Part shown: one piece after another, positions 35,750 to 44,000 of the stretch
Position numbering within the stretch: position 1 is the stretch's first letter
Layout of the letters: every line of letters begins with the position of its first letter
NCBI RefSeq assembly: GCF_000282975.1
Contig: NZ_ALJC01000027.1
Location: 1 to 53,743, forward strand
Direction of reading: 5' to 3'
Source: Pseudomonas psychrophila HA-4
Lineage (GTDB): Bacteria > Pseudomonadota > Gammaproteobacteria > Pseudomonadales > Pseudomonadaceae
DNA length: 53,743 nt
Notes under the pieces: generated by a model
Database searches by the model: none
What the model saw: the letters and a program-made list of their open reading frames with translations, nothing else
Told to the model about the DNA's origin: nothing
Position numbers and translations under genes: made by a program

Positions 35750-36760
35750 ATGCCATCGTTTTCTCAGCGTCACATTCTGTTTGCCAGCTACACCATCATG
35801 GTGGTTGGGCTGTTACTGGTTTTTCCGTTGCGCCTGTTACCCAGCCTGTTGGCGGGTTTGTTGGTTTACGAGCTGGTCAATATGCTCACGCCACAACTTC
35901 AGCGCTTAATCGCCGGCCGGCGGGCGCGCTGGCTCGCCGTGGCGTTGTTGGGCACTTTAGTGGTCAGCATTCTGTCGTTGATCTTTGCCGGTGCTATTAG
36001 CTTTTTGTTGCATGAAGCCGAAAATCCGGGCGCCTCGCTCAATAAATTCATGGAAGTGGTCGACCGCGCACGTGGTCAGTTGCCGCCATTTTTGGACGGC
36101 TACTTGCCTGCCAGCGCTGCTGAATTCCGCATCGCTATCAGTGAGTGGATGAGCAAGCACCTGAGCGACCTGCAACTGGTGGGCAAAGACGCGGCGCACA
36201 TGTTCGTGACCTTGCTGATTGGCATGGTGTTGGGGGCAATTATTGCCTTGCAGCGCATCCCGGACATCAGTCGGCGCAAGCCGCTGTCGGCCGCCCTGTT
36301 CGACCGTTTGCACCTGCTGGTACAGGCGTTTCGCAACATTGTGTTTGCACAGATCAAAATCGCGTTGCTCAACACTGCGTTCACCGGGGTGTTTCTGGCG
36401 CTGATTCTGCCACTGTTTGGCGTACACCTGCCGCTGACTAAAACCCTGATCGTGCTGACCTTCCTGCTGGGCTTGTTGCCAGTGATTGGCAACTTGATCT
36501 CCAACACACTGATCACCATCGTCGCGTTATCGCTGTCGATCTGGGTGGCGGTGGCTGCGTTGGGCTACCTGATTGTTATCCACAAGCTGGAATACTTTCT
36601 CAACGCCAAGATTGTGGGCGGGCAAATCAGTGCTAAGTCTTGGGAGTTGCTGTTGGCGATGCTGGTGTTCGAAGCAGCCTTCGGCCTGCCGGGCGTGGTG
36701 GCTGGGCCGATCTACTACGCGTATTTGAAAAGCGAGCTCAAGCAGGTGGAGCTTGTCTGA
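35750..36760 (+). CDS. AI-2E family (PerM-like) membrane transporter
   Basis: A 336-residue protein of the AI-2E/PerM permease family. It has about seven to eight membrane segments, with the hallmark soluble loop (about 87-150) between the N-terminal helices and the rest. The C-terminal signature includes LTFLLGLLPVIGNLISNTLIT and LNAKIVGGQISAKSWELLLA. Members export or exchange various small solutes; despite the family name, autoinducer-2 transport cannot be assumed. The ATG at 35750 has only a weak GAGG upstream. Confidence 0.87.
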   Translation: MPSFSQRHILFASYTIMVVGLLLVFPLRLLPSLLAGLLVYELVNMLTPQLQRLIAGRRARWLAVALLGTLVVSILSLIFAGAISFLLHEAENPGASLNKFMEVVDRARGQLPPFLDGYLPASAAEFRIAISEWMSKHLSDLQLVGKDAAHMFVTLLIGMVLGAIIALQRIPDISRRKPLSAALFDRLHLLVQAFRNIVFAQIKIALLNTAFTGVFLALILPLFGVHLPLTKTLIVLTFLLGLLPVIGNLISNTLITIVALSLSIWVAVAALGYLIVIHKLEYFLNAKIVGGQISAKSWELLLAMLVFEAAFGLPGVVAGPIYYAYLKSELKQVELV

Positions 36761-36767
36761 CGACAAG

Positions 36768-36875
36768 CAGCGGTAAGCGGCAGGCTACAAGCGGCAAGTT
36801 AGAGCACAAGCAGAAGCAGCACCGCGCACTGCTCTTAACTTGTAGCTTGCCGCTAAAAGCTTGCCGCTGCTTTTA
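36768..36875. repeat. CAAGCGGCAAG-type repeats between convergent genes
   Basis: AAGCGGCAGGCTACAAGCGG and CAAGTTAG are followed by the inverse forms CTTAACTTGTAGCTTGCCGC and AAGCTTGCCGCTGCTTTT. This can form a long interrupted hairpin ending in T's. It lies between the AI-2E-family stop and the stop of the Hsp70-like gene. Confidence 0.65.
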
Positions 36876-38141
36876 TCAGCCGTAACGCTTTTTAGCTTCA
36901 ATCGCCAAGCCGCTGCCGATGCTGCCGAAGATGTTGCCTTCTACATGGCGTGCATTGGGCAGCATGGCCGAGACGCTCTGGCGCAACGCCGGAATGCCGC
37001 TCGAACCGCCGGTGAAGAACACCGTATCAACCTGCTCAACACCCACACCGGCGCTGGTCAGCAGTTGGGTCACGCTGTTGCGGATGCGTTCGAGTTGGTT
37101 GTCGATAGACGCTTCAAACAACGCCCGGCTCAGCTCAACGCTCAGTCCTGCCTCAACCCGGTCCAGCGGCACATGGCGGCTTTCGCTGTGGGTCAGTTCG
37201 ATTTTGGTTTCTTCGATTTCCATGGCCAACCAGTGACCGGCACGCTGTTCGATCAACTTGAACAGACGGTCGATGCCGCCCGTGTCGACGATGTCGTAAC
37301 GCATGCTGTTCAGCGCGATCTGGGTTTTTTGCGCGTACACCGAGTTAATGGTGTGCCAGGTCGCCAGGTTCATGTGGTGGCTGGTTGGCATGTAGGCACC
37401 GCTTTTCATGCGGCTGCCGTAACCGAACAAAGGCATCACACCTTGCAGGCTCAGTTGTTTGTCGAAGTCGGTTCCGCCGACGTGTACGCCGCCAGTGGCC
37501 AGAATGTCGTCCTGGCGGTTGTCTTGGCCGCGACGCTCGGGTGACAGGCGCACCAGCGAGAAGTCGGACGTACCCCCGCCGATGTCGACAATCAGTACCA
37601 GTTCTTCGCGCTCAATGGTCGACTCATAGTCAAAGGCGGCCGCAATCGGCTCGTATTGGAATGTCACTTCCTTGAAACCGATGGCCCGGGCCACGTCGAT
37701 CAGGGTGTTTTCGGCTTCTTGGTCGGCCAGCGGATCGTCATCAACGAAGAACACCGGTCGGCCCAACACCACTTCTTCAAACTCGCGACCGGCGGTGGTC
37801 TCAGCGCGTTTTTTAAGTTGGCCGATAAACAGCCCCAGCAAGTCCTTGAACGGCATCGCTGTGCCCAGAACACTGGTGTCGTGCTTGATCAGTTTGGAAC
37901 CCAGCAGGCTCTTGAGCGAGCGCATCAGGCGGCCTTCGTAGCCTTCCAGGTACTCATGCAGCGCCAGACGACCGTATACCGGGCGGCGTTCTTCAATGTT
38001 GAAGAACACCACCGAGGGCAGGGTGATCTTGTCGTCCTCTAGCGCAATGAGCGTTTCCACGCCCGGACGGAGCCAGCCGACGGTGGAGTTGGACGTGCCA
38101 AAGTCGATGCCGCAGGCACGGGCTGGAGAGGCGCTTTTCAT
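36876..38141 (-). CDS. YegD-like Hsp70-family chaperone
   Basis: A 421-residue protein with the Hsp70/actin ATPase fold: the phosphate-1 loop CGIDFGTSNSTVGW (10-23), phosphate-2 loop VLIVDIGGGTSDFS (about 192-205) and adenosine motif FFTGGSSGIPALR (about 374-386). It matches E. coli YegD-type proteins, which lack the C-terminal substrate-binding and lid domains of DnaK, so it is an ATPase-only relative. It is divergent from cbpA-cbpM, a J-domain chaperone and its modulator, suggesting a joint role in protein quality control. GGAA lies 9 bases before the ATG. Confidence 0.85.
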   Translation of the reverse strand: MKSASPARACGIDFGTSNSTVGWLRPGVETLIALEDDKITLPSVVFFNIEERRPVYGRLALHEYLEGYEGRLMRSLKSLLGSKLIKHDTSVLGTAMPFKDLLGLFIGQLKKRAETTAGREFEEVVLGRPVFFVDDDPLADQEAENTLIDVARAIGFKEVTFQYEPIAAAFDYESTIEREELVLIVDIGGGTSDFSLVRLSPERRGQDNRQDDILATGGVHVGGTDFDKQLSLQGVMPLFGYGSRMKSGAYMPTSHHMNLATWHTINSVYAQKTQIALNSMRYDIVDTGGIDRLFKLIEQRAGHWLAMEIEETKIELTHSESRHVPLDRVEAGLSVELSRALFEASIDNQLERIRNSVTQLLTSAGVGVEQVDTVFFTGGSSGIPALRQSVSAMLPNARHVEGNIFGSIGSGLAIEAKKRYG

Positions 38142-38442
38142 GTCTTTCGAGTTCCGGTTAAAAAACGGCCGCGCAGTGTATGTCAGACGCTCAAAGAATC
38201 GAAGCGCAACGAATCTTTAATTCGCAGGTTTTAATCCTCTTGAAAGACTATCCTTCATCCCCAAACTTCCAGACATGGCTTGGTAGTTGAGAGGCGATTC
38301 AGTGAGGCCCGTAGGCTGCCGATAAACTTTTGTAGCGCTGTTCAGTCACACGATTGAGATCGGTCAATCTTCAGGCTGAGTTTCCAGAGCATTCTGGGAT
38401 GCCCAAAGCTGCGCGATATTGATAACGGATGGTGATCCTTAC
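38142..38442. other. divergent region between the Hsp70-like gene and cbpA
   Basis: A 301-base interval without a gene. The minus-strand side is A+T-rich. A heat-shock-type promoter candidate is listed separately at 38239-38264. Nothing else was clear. Confidence 0.4.
38239..38264 (+). promoter_or_regulatory. candidate sigma-32 promoter of cbpA
   Basis: CTTGAA (38239-38244), 14 bases, then CCCCAA (38259-38264). This is close to the sigma-32 pattern CTTGAA-N13-17-CCCCAT. It lies about 180 bases upstream of cbpA, whose chaperone role makes heat-shock control plausible. Confidence 0.4.
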
Positions 38443-39354
38443 ATGGACTTCAAAGACTATTACAAGATTCTGGGTGTTGAGCCCACGGCTGACGATAAGG
38501 CAATCAAGACCGCTTATCGCAAGCTCGCGCGCAAATACCACCCGGATGTGAGCAAAGAAAAAGACGCCGAAGAGAAGTTCAAGGACGTCAACGAAGCGTA
38601 TGAAGCGCTTAAAAGCGCCGATAAACGCGCTGAATACGATGAAATGCGCAAATACGGTCAGCATGGCCAACCGTTCCAAGGACCGCCGGGCTGGCAGGGT
38701 CACTCGAGCGGTGGTTTCGAGGATCAGGGCGATTTTTCAGACTTCTTCAGCTCGATTTTCGGATCGCGTGGCGGCGGCTTTGGTGGGCAATCTGGCCGCA
38801 GTGCGGGCCGTCGTGGGCAGGATGTAGAAATGGAATTGCCGATTTTTCTTGAAGAAACCCTGTCTGGCGAATCGAAGCCAATCAGCTTCCAGATTGGCGG
38901 TGTCAGCAAGACATTGAATGTAAAAATCCCGGCGGGTGTGACAGACGGTGAACGTATTCGCCTAAAAGGTCAGGGCGGTCCGGGCGTGGGTGGCGGCGCG
39001 AACGGCGATTTGTTCCTGATCATTCGTTTTGCGCCGCATCCTAACTTTGATGTTGAAGGCCACGACTTGGTCATCACCGTACCGCTGGCGCCCTGGGAAG
39101 CGGCGCTGGGAACCAAGGTGGCAGTGCCAACCCTGACCAGCAAACTCAACCTGACTATTCGTCCCGACAGTCAGAGTGGCCAGCGTTTGCGCATCAAAGG
39201 CCATGGCTTGGCGGACAAGCAAGGTCAGCGTGGTGATTTGTATGCCCAATTGAAAGTGGTCATGCCCAAACAGTCCGACGAGGCCACCAAAGCCCTGTGG
39301 CAAGAACTCGCCGAAAAAGCGGCATTTGATCCGAGAGCCCAATGGAGTAATTGA
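38443..39354 (+). CDS. cbpA: DnaJ-like co-chaperone CbpA
   Basis: CbpA is a type II J-domain protein that stimulates Hsp70 ATPase and binds curved DNA. From the ATG at 38443 it has 303 residues, the E. coli CbpA length. The J-domain (5-70) contains the essential HPD at 33-35. A Gly/Phe-rich linker follows (about 75-120, [10 protein letters not shown]). Two C-terminal substrate-binding domains carry [17 protein letters not shown] and [17 protein letters not shown]. There is no zinc-finger Cys cluster, which separates it from DnaJ. It is followed 2 bases later by cbpM. Confidence 0.95.
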   Translation: MDFKDYYKILGVEPTADDKAIKTAYRKLARKYHPDVSKEKDAEEKFKDVNEAYEALKSADKRAEYDEMRKYGQHGQPFQGPPGWQGHSSGGFEDQGDFSDFFSSIFGSRGGGFGGQSGRSAGRRGQDVEMELPIFLEETLSGESKPISFQIGGVSKTLNVKIPAGVTDGERIRLKGQGGPGVGGGANGDLFLIIRFAPHPNFDVEGHDLVITVPLAPWEAALGTKVAVPTLTSKLNLTIRPDSQSGQRLRIKGHGLADKQGQRGDLYAQLKVVMPKQSDEATKALWQELAEKAAFDPRAQWSN

Positions 39355-39356
39355 TC

Positions 39357-39662
39357 ATGAGTAGCACCCTGATCGTTCAGCTGGACATGGAAAGGTTCTG
39401 CGAAGAGGCCAATATCCCGGCCACTTACGTGATAGAGATTGTCGAACACGGAATTATCGAGCCTCAGGGCCACGCCCCAAGCGTGTGGCGGTTTGCCGAC
39501 TATGAGCTGACCATTGCAAGGCGTGCAGCCAAGCTGCATCGAGACCTTGAGATGGAATGGGCAGGCGTCGCATTGGCGCTCGACCTGATCGAGGAAGTGC
39601 AGCAGTTGCGCTCTGAGAACAGTCGGCTCAAGCAGCAATTAGGGCGGTTTTTGACCGACTAA
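39357..39662 (+). CDS. cbpM: chaperone modulator CbpM
   Basis: CbpM binds the CbpA J-domain and inhibits both its Hsp70 stimulation and DNA binding. The 101-residue protein has a MerR-like N-terminal fold, with VIEIVEHGIIEPQG and WRFADYELTIARRAAKLHRD. A C-terminal coiled coil (LIEEVQQLRSENSRLKQQLG) follows. The ATG at 39357 is two bases after the cbpA stop, with GGAG inside the cbpA end. Confidence 0.93.
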   Translation: MSSTLIVQLDMERFCEEANIPATYVIEIVEHGIIEPQGHAPSVWRFADYELTIARRAAKLHRDLEMEWAGVALALDLIEEVQQLRSENSRLKQQLGRFLTD

Positions 39663-39702
39663 ATGCCCAAGCCATGCGGCAAGTGCTGCCCATGACTCAA
39701 CG

Positions 39703-39755
39703 GTAGGAGCGAGCCTTTTAAAGATCAAAAGATCGCGAGGCAAGCTCGCTCCTAC
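39703..39755. repeat. truncated REP-type palindrome after cbpM
   Basis: GTAGGAGCGAGC and GCTCGCTCCTAC form the outer arms. The left inner segment (TTGCTCGCGAT in its relatives) is missing, leaving CTTTTAAAGATCAAAAGATCG. It is thus an internally deleted copy of the subtype at 24421 and 32712. Confidence 0.8.
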
Positions 39756-39770
39756 AGGGCCGCAGGTGCG

Positions 39771-40904
39771 CTACGCGTTTTTTGGCAGCACTACGGTAAA
39801 CGTCGTGCCTTCGGCTTGCGTTGAGGTCACGTCAATCTGGCCGTGGTGCGCGTCGACTACTTCCTTGACGATAAACAAGCCCAACCCCAGGCTGGTCGAC
39901 GTGCCGGGCAGTGTGGGGTCTTCGCTCGGGCTGCGCACCAGTGGATCAAACAGGGTGCTAATCGCCTCCTCAGCAATCGGAATGCCTCGGTTGTGTACGC
40001 GCAACGTCACTTCGTCGGCGCTGCCCGTCACACTTAACGTGATGTCGCCTTTGCGGGCGCCATGTTGCAGAGCATTACCAATCAGGTTTTGCAGTAACTG
40101 GCCGATACGGCTCGGGTCCCATAAACCTTCAACCTCACCCTCGACCCGCAAGGTCGGTGTGCAGTCGGGTTGTCCGGCGCCCGCTTCCTCAAGTGCGCTC
40201 TGGCAGGCGTTGCCTAGATTCATCAAGCGCCGTTCAATGGGCAAGCCGGTCCCTAAGCGGCTGCGTACAAACTCCAGCAAATCACTGACCATCGCCCCCA
40301 TGTGGCGCGCGCCATTTTTAATCGCGGCCACATAGCTCAGCGCATTGGCATCCAGCTTGGCTTTGCGTTCGAGCATTTCGGTGGACATGCTCACCGCTTG
40401 CAGCGGAGCACGCAGGTCGTGGCCCAGAATAGCCAGGAAGATATCCCGCGAACGGTTGACCTGTTCGGCATAGGCTGCCGTGGACTCGGCCAGCGCTTCA
40501 TCAATCGCTTCGTTAAAGCGAATCATGTCTTGCAGATGAGTATGCGCGGGGCTGTCGACGCTTTTTACCCACAGGCGAATCACGCACGCACGCAAATGGC
40601 GGAACTCTGAAGTCATCTGCACCAGATCAAAGCCGACGGCATGGCGCAACTCACCATGGCTGGCAGAGGCGCGGTCCAGGCTTGGGGTTTTGTCCAGGAT
40701 TTCGCCCTCGGCTTTGGCCTGTTGTTCGCTGGCGGTTTGCGCGGTGTTCATGTCGCGCGAGGCCGCCAGCAGCATGGCCTTTGCATGATCACGCAACTCG
40801 ACGCTGTCCATGTTTTCGGCAGCGGGCGTGATGGTTGTGGCGAATTGCTCCCACTCATCGACGATGCGGTCAACGTTTTGCACGATGAATTCTGACAGGC
40901 GCAT
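39771..40904 (-). CDS. soluble sensor histidine kinase with RsbRD-like N-terminus
   Basis: A 377-residue cytoplasmic histidine kinase without a membrane segment. The N-terminal all-helical sensor (about 1-140) resembles the RsbRD N-terminal/globin-like sensor type. The phospho-accepting His162 lies in LGHDLRAPLQAV. The ATPase has an N-box (QNLIGNALQH), a weak G1 region, and the G2 box SLGLGLFIVKEVV. AGGAAG lies 6 bases before the ATG at 40904. No response regulator adjoins it, so it is an orphan. A truncated REP lies at its 3' end. Confidence 0.85.
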   Translation of the reverse strand: MRLSEFIVQNVDRIVDEWEQFATTITPAAENMDSVELRDHAKAMLLAASRDMNTAQTASEQQAKAEGEILDKTPSLDRASASHGELRHAVGFDLVQMTSEFRHLRACVIRLWVKSVDSPAHTHLQDMIRFNEAIDEALAESTAAYAEQVNRSRDIFLAILGHDLRAPLQAVSMSTEMLERKAKLDANALSYVAAIKNGARHMGAMVSDLLEFVRSRLGTGLPIERRLMNLGNACQSALEEAGAGQPDCTPTLRVEGEVEGLWDPSRIGQLLQNLIGNALQHGARKGDITLSVTGSADEVTLRVHNRGIPIAEEAISTLFDPLVRSPSEDPTLPGTSTSLGLGLFIVKEVVDAHHGQIDVTSTQAEGTTFTVVLPKNA

Positions 40905-41039
40905 GGCCAACTTCCTGGTTTAAAGAGCTGTGATAAAGCGGGTGTTGCATCTTAGCCGTTAAAGTAACTTTGCAATACAACCACGGATCTACCTGTGGTG
41001 CGTGCACGGAATATATAGATACCTCTTGAGTGATTCACC

Positions 41040-41076
41040 TCCTCGATAAGCTGATGGCCTCACCATTTATCAAGGA
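41040..41076 (+). promoter_or_regulatory. RBS-sequestering hairpin before the first NEL gene
   Basis: TCCTCGATAA (41040-41049) and TTATCAAGGA (41067-41076) are inverted copies with one mismatch, separated by a 17-base loop. The right arm is the Shine-Dalgarno (AAGGA) of the ATG at 41084. The loop begins GCTGATG, as in the second gene's hairpin. Confidence 0.65.
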
Positions 41077-41083
41077 ATTTTCT

Positions 41084-44000
41084 ATGTCTGAGACGACAGT
41101 CCGTGTGTTGCCTCCCGGCGCAACGCCGATCACCAAGGCGCGCCATTATGAGCTTATAAAGGCCTCTATCCCCCAGTACCTAGTAGAGGCTAAGCCAGAG
41201 CATCGCGCTTTACTTAAAAGCACCAAGCCACGTATTCCGGACTGGTATAACGCTTTGACACCCGTTCGTAAAAAAGACCTCAAGCCTCTGCTGGCGGCGC
41301 GGTTTACCTCGCAGAATCGTCTGGATAAGCTCTTGAGCAAAGTGCTGACGCTTGAGGCGTTTGCACAGCCATTATTGGACGCCGCCCTTAAGAAAGCAGG
41401 GTTTCCCTTAGCCGTGAATGACGTGTATCTGCGGCTCTACACGCCCACGGAAGATGCTTTTGGCATCGTCACTGGGGGCTACAGCGTGCGCACGTTGTCA
41501 TTGCTACAAGCGGCATTGCACAACTTCGAACAGTCCGAAACGCAAGCCAATTATTTTGCTGGAGAATCTGGCTTTACAACGCCGCCCGATAAATTAGGCC
41601 GATTCAAACCTTATGTCACCGCACTAAAAATTGAGTCATTTACGCAACTGTGCCGTGTCCTCGATATTGGCGCTAAATACCAGGAGTACCTCAAACCTCA
41701 TTTAGATCCGGAAGAGCCCGTGCCCCGAGCCGAATTGGAACGGTGTTACGTCACTCAGCAAAAAGACATGCTCAGGTTGGATGCGCAAATCGCGTTAGAC
41801 AAAGGGGATATTGCCCTCGACAAGTTTGACCTGATACTGCGAGTGATTAGCGGTGAGCGCAACATCAAGGTAGGCGATCAGCAACTGTGGTATTGGACCC
41901 CCTATATCATGAAAATCGTGTTGCACGGCTGCGTGGTCTTTGCACCAAGCGTGAAATACAAGTATGCCAAAGACTTCATTGTCTGGATTCCAGGCGACCC
42001 CGAACATCCTTTGAAGTGGTATGCCACGTTTGATGATTTTCGCGACGAATTGGTGCGCAAACTTACGGCTCCCAGTAAGGCATTAACACAGACCGGTCTT
42101 ACGCCTTATCAGGCGTTTCTGAGTCGGTTTGTCCAGCAAAGTGATCAGCCTCGGTACTACCAACATTTAACCGAACTGGTTAAGGATGCGCCTGCCCAGC
42201 CTTGGGGCATGGAATGGTTTCGCTCTGAAAACACCCAGTCCTGGATCCGCGTATTAGCGCCGATACCTTCGTTGCCGCTCATCGTACCGCCCAACCCCGA
42301 CACCCATAGCTCGCGTGTTCAAATTGCACATCCCTCAATCCGTGTAAAGGCCACCACGCTGGACGGAGGCAGTGATTGGGCAGACCTAGATCTATGGAGC
42401 ACCTTGCTCGGCAATATGCGTACGCAAACCTATGCCAATGCGCAATGCATGGCGCTACCCACTGCGATGGTCGATGCCAATAATCGCTCGTTGCGCTACT
42501 CGCACTACCTGAACCTCGGGCTGCTTGTAGCCAACGTGGTAGCGATGGTCGTACCGCCCTTGGGCCAGGTCATCATGGTGGTGATGGCGGGGCAATTGCT
42601 TCACGAAACCTTCGAAGGTCTTATCGAATGGGGCGAGGGTGACAAGGATGCAGCGTGGGCTCACATCAGCGACGTGCTGGAGAATTTGGCAACACTGGTG
42701 GTAGGCGCTGCGGTATTCCACGTTGCAGCGCCGGCTGTCGAAAAACTCAAAGTGGTGTTCTTGCCCAATGGTTCAAAACGGCTGTGGAATGAGGATCTGA
42801 GGCCCTATGAAAGCTCAATTGAAATTCCTCTTAATTCCCGGCCGGATGAGACGGGGCTCCACACAATAAATGGAAAGAGCGTGCTGTTGCACGAAGGCAA
42901 ACGCTATGAGCTGCAATTCGATCCCATTTCCGGGGATCACGGTGCCGTTCATCCTTCTAAGCCACATGCTTATAAGCCCGTGTTCAAACACAAAGGGCAG
43001 GGTGTTTGGGTGCATGAGGGCGAGAAGCCGCTGACTTGGGATCTACCGATGCTTAAGCGCCGCCTGGGGGCCTTGAGTACAGATTTCAGCGATACCGAAT
43101 TCGACAACATCCTTAAGATCAGTGATGTGCAGGAAGATGACCTGCGCCGTATATATGCCGAGGACCAGCCATTACCCGGCTTGCTGGTAGACAGTCTGCG
43201 TCAGTATGGGGCCTATACCAAAGCCATGAAGGCTGTCGAAGAAGTACGGGCCGGGCCTCTTTCTAGGGATCTGAGTACGTACAGTGTGGTCTTTACCACC
43301 GAGCTTGAGAGGTGGCCGCAGACCATCGCCTTTGATGTCTACGATGAGGCTATGCCGCAGGTAAAAGCCAAGCGTTACGGCAGCGAGCTGGCAACGGGCC
43401 GCAACGTCATCAGAATCAGCCAACAAGAGCTGATGAAGGGGGAGTTGCCGGGGCGAGTGCTCCATGTGCTGAGCCCGTCGCAAATAGAAGGGTTACTGGG
43501 CCAGCGGATTACCATTGACACCGAAGATCGAGTGCGTGTGTTCAAAGAGCGACTGGCCATGCACATGGAGAACACTATTCATCGCCTTTATTCAAGTTTG
43601 TCTGGTGAGCCTGTGGCGAACACCGACCCCGCACACGCATCTATTCAACTCATCAAGCGTCTGTTCCCCAAACTGTCCCCTACCCTGGCTCGTGAGCTCG
43701 TGGTTGAGGCTAACCCCGCGGAAAGTCTTCAGCTCAAGGGCGGTAAATTACCGGTGCGCCTGCACAGGCTCGCCCGCCAATGGCAGCGTCAAACCCGCTT
43801 GTCTGCCGCTTATTTAGGTGGGTATTTGGACGGTTTGATTACGGCCGATACCGAAACCCTGGTATTGAACTCCCTTGGAAATCTGCCGGGCTGGGAAAGC
43901 AACCTGCGTATTGAAATACGCGATGGCGACTTCAGAGGGAAGTTGCGAACCAGTTTTGGCGAGTCTGACACGAGCGACTATAAGGTCTTAGCCCGAATAT

